64,000 bases of DNA from Romanomermis culicivorax (lineage: Eukaryota > Nematoda > Enoplea > Mermithida > Mermithidae), in NCBI GenBank assembly GCA_963922205.1, contig CAWUHX010000070.1:558001-622000 (forward strand), written 5' to 3'. A program made the translations under genes and the position numbers. Shown here one piece after another: positions 33,966-45,804 of this stretch. Numbering within the stretch: position 1 is the first letter of the stretch; each line of letters begins with the position of its first letter. The notes under the pieces were generated by a model. That model saw only the letters and a program-made list of their open reading frames with translations, had not been told where the DNA came from and did not search any database.

Positions 33966-34599
33966 AATCGGACGTAGGTGTAGTGGATCCTTTCCTAGAC
34001 CAATCTGGAAGGTAGTGGGTTTGGATATTTTATCCCCTCGGGAAAAACGAGGACATATAGCATTCCCAAAGTTAGGGGTTCAGCATCTGAAGGGTCAGAA
34101 GATGAATATCACCCCAAGGCTTCATACTCTGGTAAGGTGACAGGATCAGTATTTCTGCCTTGTTCCATTTTGTCAATGTACGAGTACATTTCATCCTTTT
34201 CTTTTTCTTTTTCTTTTTGCATTCTCTTCAGGTTTCATATTGAAGGCTTCAGTTTATCAGCTTGGTTAACAACGACATAATTGCGAAAACCCATTACAAA
34301 AGGGTCATTATGCAGCATGATATTGTGGTTTATTTTTCAGTATGAGCAGTGAGAACCAGCTGTTTCTTGGTCAAGATGAGTTATATAGCGCTGAGTTGCT
34401 TCTTGCTAAATATAGAAGGTTGCTCACGAAGAAAATGGCAATTTTCTGACTGGAACACAGAACATGTCAGCATCATGATCATCCATCGGCTGTCCTGCCA
34501 ATGCTTGATAAATCCGATCAGCTGTGTATGCAATATTTGAAGCCATTTGAAAATCGTGCACACATGTTGGGAAATGTTTTGTATATTATCGCAAAGGTG

Positions 34600-35260
34600 G
34601 AAGTGAAACATGGTGAAAACGAAGTTAGGGTAAGTCTACTGTCGATAGTGGCGTACCATTAGAGCTGCCTCCTCAACACTGATGATAGCAGTTGATTTCA
34701 AACCATATAGCTCTCGAACCTTACCGAAAATAGGGTTGGGTTCATGCCCAGGAATTCAGAGGCAAGCCCCTTTAGAGCCTGGGCATGTGGAGAAATGCTG
34801 AGTTGATCAAAAGTAGCCAGGGATAATTTGAGTTTTGAGATCATACAAGACTACTTTGATATAAGCTATGATATCATTGGCACGGTCCTCAAATATTATC
34901 TGGTCCCAAATACTCCTGAAAAAACAAATTTGTATGATAGGTAATATATCCTCTTTCATTTGAAAGCCTAATATAACCTACTGTTCCATAAAGATTTCTG
35001 GAGCAATACACTGCCAGGTGGAGGGCGAAATGGTTACAGTGTCAAAGATGAAATTATAACCCCAAGTGGTAGAAAGAGTCACTGAGTGGGCGAACATTTT
35101 GTTGCTTTTTGAAGGCATTTTCTGGTTGTAAACAATACTCACAAATGCCACATATTTTTGACTGGAGACTTGTTCAGTATTTATTGCAATGATTTTTTTG
35201 CCCCAGAACTGTGATTCCTGTAATTACTTGATCATAATAGCATCCATTACTCCAATCTGT
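34600..35260 (-). pseudogene. TE-C ORF2 exonuclease domain, decayed
   Basis: The minus-strand translation from 35222 gives FWGKKIIAINTEQ (Exo I with Asp changed to Asn), a stretch STTWGYNFIFD like STMCGKNFIVD in TE-B, a stop, then ILGFQMKEDI (Exo II) beside IVGFQIREDI in TE-B. Further on come DRANDIIAYI..VLYDL beside RRDNIDYI..CVYDL, and after a frameshift LSISPHAQALKGLASEFLG beside IGISLEAPSLKALMTEVLF. Exo III is visible in another frame as WYATIDS at about 34650. At least two frameshifts and two stops make it inactive. Homology to TE-B ORF2 is clear over more than 150 residues. Confidence 0.72.
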
Positions 35261-36583
35261 GCATACACCCTCTAGGCAGCTAAATGTCATTTCGAAATAT
35301 CAGTCAAAATGGATGAGCCACACAATTCGTTTTCTATTGATGTCTGTAAAAGGAAAATATTTTAAATAGGTAAAATTTAAGAATAATGGAGGTGGAGGGG
35401 GTTGAATTAATAATTAAGGGGTAGAATCAATGTTATATTTACTACAAGCTACCACCAACAAAAGCATCAGGAATTGAAAATGTTTGCACTCATTTCACCT
35501 GACATATAACTTACATTGTCAATAACCGTTACAATTTTGCAAACTAAACAAAAAAAATTCTGTACACACATTCTTAAATGCAACACAAATAAATGCACAG
35601 AGGCTCAAATATAAAGTACAAATGTATGTAGGGGGTATAGGTAGATGGAGGTGGGAAGAGAATGTAGAAAAATGGAGGACGAAATGAAAATTAATTTCAA
35701 GTCATTTTAATAGAAATTGTAATTTTGTGAACTGTTTTTGGAGATGAAAAGAACACCTATTGCTCTTGTTGATCTAAATAACAGATAGTGTTAGTCACCA
35801 TCAGTGTGAAAATGATGATTAGATTAGTTATGAGTCAAGTAAATTGGGTTCAAATAGGGTCACTTACAGCATAGTCAGCCATATAACATACTCGCTTGCG
35901 CTTGCATTTAGGCTAAACAACTTCAGTTTAGGAATTCGGAATAAAATAAGAATTTAGATTTGGAAGGGAAAGTATGAGCTGGAAAAATATTCTACAATTG
36001 GTGAGGTAGAATTGTAGTTTTAAATTGAAGTTGTCAAAATATAATGCATGAAAACCACAAACATATACTTACACTCACGTAAATATTGGAGAAAACATCT
36101 AAATAAGTAGAAAGTCAAGGTAACTGGCATCAAAAAATATAAACCAAATTAAGGCAAATGACACTAAAAATATGAACTTCAAAATCTGTTATATTTTCAA
36201 ATTCTTCTCTTTTATTGGGGACTCTCATCCTTGCGTTGGGCTGGGGCACAAACCCCTTTTGAAACATCAGGAAAACCACTTGAAAAATCAATCTAATTCG
36301 AAATTACTCCAAATTGAGAAATCTTCGAAATTATGAATAATCGCCGCAAGTAATTAGCAGGATGAGTTTATTCAGGGGAACTGACCAGACAGTGGAAATA
36401 TAGAACAAATAATAATTTCACTGACCAATTTCCAGCACATGATGCAATGACTACAGTAATTGCATTGCTCAGTTTGAATTAAGATGGCATGCTGGAGACA
36501 TGCTCATCTTTGGTTGTGAAGGTCAAGAATCTGTAAAGTGACATTAAGACAGTTGTGGTAAACTGGAAAATGCCAGTACAACA
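35261..36583. other. Stretch between TE-C and TE-E, including probable TE-E 3' LTR
   Basis: No gene is seen. AT-rich, many stops in all frames. The right part (up to 36583, ending TACAACA) should be the TE-E 3' LTR because it is followed by a TE-F-like polypurine junction, but its left end could not be placed. Confidence 0.35.
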
Positions 36584-36615
36584 CCCCTCCGCCTTGCAGC
36601 AGATCGCCTTAAGTG

Positions 36616-38308
36616 ATCAAGACTACAAGGTGCGTTAGAGTCATTGTAGTGGGAGAATTTTCCTCTCCTCACTTGTGGAAGAATGAGGGCAAAATGTGAC
36701 AGAATCCAAAATGGCAAGAATGTGGAACTCAGAGATACTTACTTCAACTATGCAAGACACGGCAATGACAAACTGGTTGTGTGAAATTGGTCATCACAAA
36801 TAAAAATGCACACATAAAAGTTTCACAGGGCTGGGCCGAAAACTGTACAAAAGCTCTAAAAAATTAAAGTATAAAGGGGCACCGAGACTATCTTTTGAGC
36901 AGAGAAATTAAGACGAAATGAACAAAACAAACTCAGAAGAACTGAAAATATCAACAGTTGTGGTAGACTGCTGATCTAACAATGAGCAGTGTGGGAATCA
37001 GAATTTCAATGTGACTGGCGAGGAGGATATGGATCACATTGATTATCAGCATCAGTTAGGATGATCAGGAGAACTCTAGAAGATGTATCTTAAGTAAAAT
37101 TATTAATAAGCGGAAGATCACTGAGAGCAGGTACTCAGAGAAAGATACTTAAACAGACCTGGAATTTAGAAAATATAGTTGTTTGACCAAAAATAATAGA
37201 AAATAAAAAGTTAGTTTTTGAATATTTTGGAAAAGAAATTATTTGGGAATATGATGATGAGAATGTTTTGAACTCTGGAAAAATAGTTGTGTTTCTGTTT
37301 TTTGAGAAATTTTAAAAGTTTTGAGTTTTTAAAAATTTTGATATTTTTGTATGAAATTTGAGATTTTTGGACAGATGGCTTTTCTGATTATGGACTCGAG
37401 CATGACCTTCACTACCAGAGGTAACTTGAGATTAACTTCAGAAGCAGTCAGGAGCCCCAGCATCAAAAATTGTGTGAGCTAGGCCAAGGCATAACAATGG
37501 ATCAGGTTGGTGGAAACTAAATACTGGAAGTCCTCTTGGCTCTCAGGCCGTCGAAGAATGACGTAGTGGGAAACTCAAACCAGAAAGACCAAGAAAAAGA
37601 AACATGCACATAAAAGCTTATAAAAATTCATGCAACTTACTATCTGCCGAAAAAAAGAAACATCATTGTGGTAGCGGCAGATCAATCTCAGATGGCTGCC
37701 TACTCTATTCGTAGGTTGGGCCATCAAAAATCCAACTCAATAAAGTTTTTGGAAGCAAAAGTGAAGGAAAAAGTTTTTTGGAATAAAAAATTTGTAAGCT
37801 TAAGATAGAAAAGAAAATAAAGCAAATGCAAAATTCAAAACAAAAACAAGCATCATGCACAAAGTAAAATCCTGAACATCTTCCAAGTTCTGCTCTCAAA
37901 GATTTGAGGGTCAGTGTCAGGCCAAACTGAGCTGAATGACCACTCACAGTTCAGAACCTATAGCTACAGGTAAGTCCCTCTACCTACGTCCATAGGTTAG
38001 ATGCAGGAGTTTACACCAGTAATGCAGTCATGAAGGGACATGTATATACATCATGTTTAGCATGTATAATATACAAATCAAGATTTTGAGTAAGATTTTC
38101 CTACACAGAGGGACAAAAGTCCTGGACAACTCAGACTGCATTTGAGGAAGTAGTCAGCACTGAAAAAATATGGTTGGTGGGGGTACTATATGCATAAACA
38201 CAATACAATGCAGAAGTGAGGTGCCAAAAATGATAAATTTTAGAGCTTTTGGTAATTTATAAAAAATAGATATATACAGAAAATAAACACAGATATGTGA
38301 AAGTTAAC
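36616..38308 (-). other. TE-E 3' region without recognisable gene
   Basis: About 1.7 kb between the pol end and the LTR junction. No exonuclease motif is found in any minus frame. The only longer ORF (37947-37705) is hydrophobic and unrecognised. TE-F has a similar ORF2-less region of 1.5 kb. Confidence 0.45.
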
Positions 38309-40190
38309 TTAATTATTTAGTGATAGTAGATGGCTCTGGGGGACCACGAGCTTCGGCCAAAAAGATTTCTCTAGCAGATCATGGAATATAATTTTTTAGG
38401 CCAGATGTGGATAAAATTTGAGGCCTACCAGGAGAATCTAATAGTGACAAAGTTATGCTCAAGAGTAGGGATATTGGTAATAATGCATGTGCTGATGTAG
38501 TCAGGCTGTATCTTATTATCTTCCTTAGAGTTAACCAGTAACACGAGATAATTTATGGCCATCTCACGAGGTTTGGCTTTCTTATCATGATAGGATTTGC
38601 TGGTAGTTGCAGCTCTTTCCAGGTTTACACTAATGTTTTTCTAAAGATTCAGATGAGATTGAGTGAGAATATGCTGATACATATCATAGTTCAGAGGTAA
38701 AATCAGACATTTCGCACATTCTTAATCAAACTTGGTCAGTCAAAACTAATCAAAAAACAATTTGAAAGGAGAATGGCATGCAGCAGTGTGAAGAGTGGCA
38801 TTATAGGCAAAGACTGCATAGGGTAGGTATCATTCCCAATTATCGGGGTCTTCCCAGGTATACTGTTTAAGTTGAGAAATTAAGGTTTGATTGAATCTCT
38901 CAACCATCCCATTGAACTGAGGATGATTAGCAGTAGTTTGGACTTTCCTGGTTTTCAGTAGCTCACAAATATCTTGCATGAGTTTTGAAGTGAAACAGCT
39001 ACCTTGATCAGAGAGCAGAAACTGAGGAGTTCCATGTTGCAGAATGACATTGTTGACAAAACATTCCACAATAGTAGAGGCTTTCTGATCGGGTATCATG
39101 TGAGCACTTACCCACTTAGTGAAGTAGTCTTTGAAAACGAGGACGTAAGATCTGTGATCACTTACAGGAGAAATATTGACAATATCAGTTGTGACAATCT
39201 CATATGGGTATGTCAGCTTAATGGGATTCAGAGGTCCAGGAGTAGGTAGTTTAGCTGTAGTTAGTTGACAGATTTTACAGGTTTTAATTCAAGTTCTCAC
39301 AGTGTCTTCCACTGCGCAACCAAAAGTGAAGCTTTATGGTATCAAGGGTACAGTTGTGCCCTTGATGGTTCAAAATTTTGGCACCATGGAATTGATGAAG
39401 AACAGTATTGACAACTGACGTAGGAACTATGAGTTGTCTCCATGCCTTAGACTGTTGGTAGAGTATACCATCTTCAATGAAAAAGCAGGTTGGAGACTTA
39501 AGCAAATTATCAGAGGTGAGAGCACTGATAATTTTGACTAAGACATGATTCTCATTTTGAAATCCAGTAATCTCAGCTGGGGAAGCAATATAAGGGGGTT
39601 CTACTGCTGGCAAATGGAAATCATCTAACAAAGTTTGAGGGTTAGAGACAGTAGTTTGCAGATTTTCAGAGGTCTGAATCATAGAGCAGGCAACTGCATC
39701 TATAAGGGGAATATCTGACTCAGTAGTAGTAGGTAAAATAGTCTCTGGGGTTGTGGAAAGCGAACAGATTTCATGAGAAGGAGTTTGAGATTGTTCAGAA
39801 GAGCGAAATTCAGATATAAAGATTTCAGAAGCGAGTTCTTCAGTCAGAGGGATAGAAGCCAGTTTGCAAAGATCTTTGCGGGACGAGAAATCTGCACAGG
39901 CATTAACCTTTCCTTTGACATACTCTACCTTATAGTCATAGTCCTGCAAGCTAATTGCAAAGCATTGCAATCTAGTGTTACTATGTTTCTCATCTTTTAA
40001 CCATTGTAAAGGCTAATGGTCAGCAGGCACTATAACATGTTGTCCATAAACATAATGTCAGTACTTTCAAAACTGTAAACAATTGCAAGACATTCTCTTT
40101 CAGTAGTACTGTAGCGAGTTTCAGCATCAGTTAGGAAACAGCTATTATAAGCCATTAGCTTTCTCTGGGGATGAGGATTTTTCCATTATC
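38309..40190 (-). pseudogene. TE-E pol remnant: RNase H end and integrase
   Basis: From right to left it shows [16 protein letters not shown] (RNase H, 40.1 kb), [20 protein letters not shown] (39.95 kb), [15 protein letters not shown] (integrase zinc finger, 39.4 kb), LLSDQGSCF and GMVERFNQT (second Asp and the Glu of the integrase core, 39.0-38.9 kb). A C-terminal end near 38309 (SAREIFLAEARGPPEP) parallels the TE-F tail. Frameshifts near 40060 and 39300 and a stop near the end make it inactive. Confidence 0.82.
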
Positions 40191-41344
40191 AGGTATGGAA
40201 AGTTGTGGATCTTGGTGAGGATTAGGTAAAAGTTGCATATTTGCATCCGCCATCATCTACAAAACGTCTGGAACGCATCCCTATGTGTATGAGGATAATG
40301 AAATAATTCACATGCGGATTTTATTAAAATAGAAGTATAAAACAAACATAAAAAGTATTTCTCATGATCACATTGTATCCTTTTCAAAACCGAAAGTATA
40401 CTCATATTTACATGAGGTAGACAAAATGTATTTGACGTGACAGAAACCACATTATTCTTTGAAGCTTACCAAAGTCACCAAAACATATACCCTGACACAT
40501 CTGAATAGCGTGTCAAAGTTTTGGTTTGGTCCATAAGTACAAAAAAGCTAAATGTAATAATCAATCCTCAAGAAAACTTTATCTTGATTTTATGAAAATA
40601 GAAATATTTATGATCTCGTGATGGGTGACGGTACTTTTTTGCAAGGTGGCGCCAAACTTTAATTGATGGTAAGAGATTGTGACATATGCAAAAAGATCTT
40701 TCCGAAAAAAGACTATCCATTGTCTCATTTCGACGTGTGATTAAAAATTATTCATCATGATATACTCATCTTAATTTCTTTCATTAATCTAGTGGAAAAA
40801 ATTCATCATCCTGTCAGTGACGTTTATCTCATAAATCATTGCAAAAGGACTTGCTAAAGCCAAGTTTTTCAGGTTAATTCAACATCAATTTATTCTGTCT
40901 TTCAAACTCATGATGCTCCTCATGGGTTTACAAATGAGAAATCTATAATCTGTTCTTCTTGGAATGCTTTTGAACATTAAAACTGGAACGTTTCACATAT
41001 TTTATGTGAATATTTTCTATCTTAGGATTTTTCATTTTACTGAACTAAATGTTACAGAATTCTTGAATGACAATGAGCACCGGGGTTGTCTGTGAATTGG
41101 TAAAATTGTAATGATAAGCATTATAGCCAATTACCTACAGTGCTGTCAAAATTAGCTTTGACAACATAATTTATGCTTCGAAAGTTATTAAGGGATGAGA
41201 ATGTTCACATGGTTCCAGTAGTACACGATTCATGGTTCATAGGGAAAATCAAAAAATGACAAACAGTTGCTATTGAACTTTATTATTGAAATCACTTGAA
41301 TAAACAGACAATTCATTCAAAATATACGTTAGTATCATCGATTT
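40191..41344. other. Host sequence 3' of Hint gene copy A
   Basis: No ORF of note. 40550-41340 is duplicated, diverged, at about 58890-60450, so this is part of the same paralogous block as the Hint exon. Confidence 0.45.
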
Positions 41345-41980
41345 TTATTCCGTGCTATGTGCAAAAATATCTGACATATCGAGAAAGTTGATCAATGAAA
41401 AAGCGATGCCCGAAGAATTTATGGATGGTACATATTTTTCAAAAAAATATGTCATAAAATCAACATATTGAAACATAATTTCTTGCAGATAAACATTCTC
41501 TACATGCGTGAAACATGAAACAAGTATGCCATTCACAAATAAATTACGTGATTCAGTGAGAGGTGCATAGGCACCCAATGCCTGCTTGTATTGAATGTTG
41601 ATCACTGCCGTTTTCCTTAGTGAATCGCCATATCTGACGTAAAGATGGTCCCCAACACGAACATTTGCAGCTCTAGTCAAATTCATTGCGTCGTTGTAAC
41701 CACTTTTGTAAATCAAGTGGTCAGCCGTGATGTGCAAGAAATGTGAATCTTCTAATTGAAGGAACAAAAAACTGACACTAACTTTCGGATCAAAATGGAT
41801 CCAACTTTTCAGCTTCGAATAAAACAGCGTCTGATTTTCATTATAATTTGTAGATGAAAGTGAAAGGATTGATTCTCCTTTCACTATATTCGAAATGCCA
41901 CTAAATTTTTTATATCCATGACTGAAAAAAATGATTTCGTCTTCGCCAGCGAAGCATCCAATTGGAACCCATGTAAGCGA
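41345..41980 (-). CDS. Hint (hedgehog-type autoprocessing) domain, last exon, copy A
   Basis: A CAG acceptor at 41983-41981 opens a 636-nt exon ending in TAA. It begins GCFAGEDEI, the Hint start with its nucleophilic Cys, followed by a Hint core with ITADHLIYK (the TxxH-like block), VRVGDHLYV and GAYAPLTESRNLFVNG ... VSCFTHVEN, the end of a Hedgehog-type Hint module. Such domains cleave themselves and, in Hedgehog proteins, attach a sterol. Nematodes have many Hint-bearing hedgehog-related genes. The upstream exons of this gene are only partly seen. Catalytic Cys and His are present, so copy A could be functional. The N-terminal partner domain is not identified. Confidence 0.8.
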   Translation of the reverse strand, partial: SLTWVPIGCFAGEDEIIFFSHGYKKFSGISNIVKGESILSLSSTNYNENQTLFYSKLKSWIHFDPKVSVSFLFLQLEDSHFLHITADHLIYKSGYNDAMNLTRAANVRVGDHLYVRYGDSLRKTAVINIQYKQALGAYAPLTESRNLFVNGILVSCFTHVENVYLQEIMFQYVDFMTYFFEKYVPSINSSGIAFSLINFLDMSDIFAHSTE

Positions 41981-43039
41981 CTGAAAAAGGAATCAATGGA
42001 GAGTAAATGGGAAAGAAATATCTCATTCTTTAATGTTCACAATTTTCTAATCATTTTAATAAAACTCACCCGTGGGACTTGCATGACAGAAATTTGATAA
42101 GGCAATACTCTCCACTGTTGTTGTCAACAAGAACTAATCTGAGGTCAGTGAGAGGAAGTGAGTCGTCCAGGAGATGTGCAGGGTAGGATTAAAATATTGT
42201 ACATCGACAATTCTTAATTGCTTACAGCATAGATTACAGCAGCCAAAATTGCTTGAGGTAGAGATGTACATTTCACGTCTCTGTTAATTTCTACAAAAAA
42301 AATTTTTATAAGAAATAATGAGCTATGAAGAATTAAGTTACAACTTTTACAAAAAGGGGCGTGAAACATGCGTAAACGACCTGGGTCATAGTGTCAATAG
42401 GTAGTCTGCCCAGACCTTTTCTACGATTCTGCCTCCACGACATTTTATTGATTTTCCAGTATAAAATTTAAACCTAAGCCTAAGCTTAGGATACGACTAC
42501 TATGAACATCAATTATTTCAAAAAAGGTCATAGTGTTAAACCTGTAGAAAAGATCCGTCAGCCGGTAAACCAAATGCTACGCCGTGATTGAAATGATCGA
42601 TGCAGAGAGGTCCCCCATAAATTTTTATTCAAAATTGTGGAAAGCCCATTGAGCACATTCAATAAACTTTTTCTTCGTGATACATGCTTCATGGTGAACA
42701 GTCTTTTCAATGATTTGAAAAATTATCGAAATTGGTTTCCTGATCTCTGGCAAGGCTGTATTTTCTGAAACTTCAACCGCTGCATCAACCATTCCAAAAT
42801 TAATCATGTTTAGTGGATATTCTCTCGTCAGCACTGCTAGTTTTGTTCTGATTCCGTTCCAATTTAGGGATTAGGACGTTGCTTTGCTTTAATTTTTAAA
42901 ATATTAAAATGGGTGATCTGTGAAAAATAGAAAAAACACGCAAGCTGCAAACTCAACCTGGAATAGAATGACAAGATCACTAAGTTGGAAAAAGAAATAT
43001 GATGGCATTATTTGACTAAACAATATAAACAAAACTAAC
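41981..43039 (-). other. Introns and possible internal exon of the copy A gene
   Basis: 42834-42625 encodes MLTREYPLNMINFGMVDAAV and onward to a stop, an ORF of 69 codons that could be part of an internal exon (N-terminal domain). Splice sites were not settled. The rest is intron-like, and the stretch 42370-42430 has a diverged copy near 57960 and 61400. Confidence 0.35.
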
Positions 43040-43093
43040 CTGCATAGGAACTATAAATTTCAGAAAACATACAATGGTAATAAGTAAATTCAT
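43040..43093 (-). CDS. Probable signal-peptide exon of the copy A gene
   Basis: ATG at 43093 encodes 18 residues, MNLLITIVCFLKFIVPMQ, then a GT donor (CAG|GTTAG) at 43039. It is short, hydrophobic and typical of a secretory signal. Homologous exons lie at 58219-58267 (MHVLITTAYFLTVSYA, donor kept) and near 61730 (ATG and donor lost). A secreted product agrees with the Hint exon downstream. Confidence 0.5.
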
Positions 43094-43587
43094 TGCTCAC
43101 TAAGCCGCTCATGCAAAAGTATCATTATTGAAATCGGAATGAAGATCGTATTTATTCCCAAGAAAAAAACTCCAGTTGCCTAAAAAGATGAACCGACAGA
43201 GAAAAAAACTAGGTGTGGGAAGGCACTTCAGAAATTTAATTACATTTCATTTTTCCTGTATTTGATAAATGGAGTAGCAAAGAAATATCTCAAAAGAACG
43301 TTCTATACATCTATGAACAGTATGCCTAAAAGACGCTAAATTTAACACATCGCCAACGCGTTTCAAATAGCTCGCGTTGAATCCTCATTAGCTTGAATGC
43401 ATAAAGGCGAGAGCGACGCTTAGTTAAATATTTTAACACAAGTTAAAATCGATTAGACCGGTTTTCGTAAAAGCTTTTACATCTTCGTTCATAAATGATT
43501 TTTGATACCATGGCATGAATTTTGATGAATCATCAATGCTCTATGATGATTGCTGTATTTTTGAAATAGCATGGCAGTTATATCCAG
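43094..43587. other. Host sequence, nothing recognisable
   Basis: About 0.5 kb upstream of the signal exon, where the promoter of copy A would lie. I could not identify a regulatory motif. Confidence 0.4.
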
Positions 43588-44970
43588 GGAAAAATTTCGT
43601 CTGCTCGATTTATCATTGTTTTTGACGCTGTTGTATAGTTCAAAATATTACAGATTTAGTGAGAAATTTTTGACCAAAATGTCCTCTGAAAAACAATTTC
43701 TACAAAGTGAGTTATCAGATAAAACTGAATTCTACTTTTTACAACACAGGAAGATCCCAAAATCATGCATCAAAATTTTGAGGACCAAATCTTAAAGCTC
43801 GCTGTCCTTCGATAAGTCGAACAGAAAGACGTATTTTTCTTAATTCTAAACCACTAAGCACATACCACTCAACTTTTTTTCTTCAAAGCACACTTCCAGG
43901 TACCAGAAATGCGCCGCCAAAATTTTCCAGGTTTGAGGATATGAAGCAGAATCCCCGGGAAAAATGTAAGAGATTATTCAAAAAAACCAATTCCGACAAG
44001 AAACCTGATTTTTGACAATTTCTAAAAGTTCAGGTAGTGATATTCAGGATTTCTGACAGGTTTTACCCTCTATTTTCTATGCGCAGGTCGCCACAGCTGT
44101 GTAGTTTTCTCGAAAAATCTTACCTATATAAAATGCCTTTTGTCAGGAAAATGATTGAAAAAAATAGTTCTTATTTTTATCTCTGTCCGTCTGATGACCA
44201 GAAGTGCGTTTCTTCCAGATGAGGCTTCAGAAAGAAAAAATATGTTCATCCGAATAATGAACAACCTGCGTTTGGATCTGCCTTTCCTCTGAGATTGGCT
44301 GTAGAAGAGTATTCCGAGATTCATTTGAAAATGAATGGAGTATAACCAAAATGATGCCAATTTGAAATTTCATAGACAAAATATTACACTAAAACTTTTC
44401 CAAGCGTAAAACAGCAATGAAGTGTCATTTTGTTCACTTCTTCTCACTATTTACGTTAACGTAATCAGGGTCATGGACAGCAGAAGCAAAAATTTCTGCG
44501 AGATGAACAAAATAATGTCCAATTCAATATTCCCACAATAAAGCTGGCATGATACAACTAATATCAACAGACAATATTTTTGTTTTAAACTAGAAGTTCC
44601 ATAAAGCTTCAAGAGTAGTGCAGAACGGATTCCACCATCAGTTGGACCAATTTTTTTTCTGTGAGTCATATACCAGATAATTCATCTTGCGATGTATCCA
44701 AGCCTGATCCCGATACTAATTTTCACTGCACGACAGCAATTACTTCAGAAGAGGTAAAAAACAAAGTTTCACTAAACAAAATATTTGACTTCGTTTTCTT
44801 CTCGGAATTCAGAAAATGCGAGTAAATCCATACTCTGATGAGAACGATAAAGGTCTCAATGGTCTATTCCCAACTGAGCGATTTCCAATTGAGCGAATTC
44901 CCAATTGAGGGATCCGAAACGAGCGATCGAGAGTGTAACAACACTTTCTTCATATTTTTCTTCTTTACCT
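43588..44970. repeat. Direct segmental duplication, copy 1
   Basis: It matches 55133-56488 over its whole length with small indels. Short ORFs on both strands (for example minus 44669-44451) occur in both copies and may reflect DNA identity rather than selection. The plus-strand phrase DPDTNFHCTTAITSEEVKNK is open in both. Function is unknown. Confidence 0.75.
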
Positions 44971-45219
44971 AACATTTTTCTTTGTACGTATTTCTTTTTT
45001 CTTTCTTTTTCTGGGTGTATTGTTAATTTTAAATTTTTCGTTTATATATGTTTTAACGTTTCCATCTTTTGTCTCTGCTTTCTTTCCTTTTCGTTTTTAT
45101 TGTCATCTACGTTTTCCTTTTTTGCTCATGAAACAACACATTACAGGTTGTCTTTTGAATAACCGTTGTCTCCTGCATAATTCTTGTTCAGTTCGACATG
45201 ATTGAGTTTTTAATCGTTG
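44971..45219. repeat. T-rich inverted-repeat arm, left of TE-F
   Basis: About 175 bp (44961-45135) resembles the reverse complement of 54960-55130. The two arms formed a hairpin-like structure before TE-F inserted between them. Confidence 0.55.
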
Positions 45220-45223
45220 TAAG
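45220..45223. repeat. TE-F target-site duplication (left), TAAG
   Basis: TAAG at 45220-45223 is repeated at 54645-54648, immediately outside the two LTRs. Four bases is usual for gypsy-type elements. Confidence 0.7.
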
Positions 45224-45804
45224 TGCTATTTTTAAAATAAGATGGGTGTTTGGGGGCGGCTATGACCGATTTTTTGCCTCCTTGATCGGTCAGGTCGGAG
45301 GAAGGGGTGAAAAATCGGCAAGGGGAATTGATGTGCAGGAGAGATAGCCAGGGATCGACCTTAACGCCAGTGCTTCCCTGCGCCTGCCCTAAACCTCGGA
45401 ATGACTCCTCACTCAGGGGCGAGAAGTCACCTTTCCAAGAAATGCCTGACTAAAACTATTCAGACAAGGTAACACACTTTTGGACACAAATAAAATGCTT
45501 TTCTAACTAACCATTTATTTATACAACTTACCTAAAAATTGCCCCTTCCAAAAACATGACGTCTTACCAATATAAAAACCAGGCGAATAATGTACAGGCG
45601 AAAATTATAATTATAATATGAGAGATGAGACGCACCAGAATAATCAATAGAAAACACTAACTGATTCACAAAAATCTTCTTCTACAGTAACTGTCCCACT
45701 GGGCCAGGTCGGGCATGGTTGGATGTGTTGTACTTGTGGGCGTTTTTACAAATTGACAAATCTATTGGAAAATCGTGAAAAATCGGCGGAAACACACTAC
45801 AACA
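45224..45804 (-). repeat. TE-F 3' LTR
   Basis: TG...CA ends, 581 bp. It differs from the other LTR at about 15 bases plus one indel by my count, about 97% identity. About nine of the differences fall in the first 100 bases of the plus-strand text. Confidence 0.9.

Larger units (their letters stand above)
24243..35260 (-). mobile_element. TE-C: decayed retrotransposon with exonuclease ORF2, split by TE-D
   Basis: On the minus strand the remains are an exonuclease domain (35260-34600), C-terminal ORF2 pieces (33965-33266), then TE-D as an insertion, then further ORF2-like pieces (27584-25819), a 3' UTR and an LTR end at 24739. The order and content match TE-B ORF2. The gag-pol part is not seen directly; the pol remnant at 38.3-40.2 kb appears to belong to a different, TE-A-like element. 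Multiple frameshifts and stops show long decay. Confidence 0.6.
36584..40190 (-). mobile_element. TE-E: truncated, decayed relative of TE-A/TE-F
   Basis: The 36584-36615 stretch (CCCCTCCGCC ... AGATCGCCTTAAG) matches the polypurine/3' region of TE-F at 45805-45837, and the minus-strand pol remnant at 40190-38309 aligns with TE-A and TE-F pol. Everything upstream of RNase H is gone: similarity stops abruptly at about 40190. The coding remnant is strikingly poor in CpG compared with TE-A. Confidence 0.65.
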
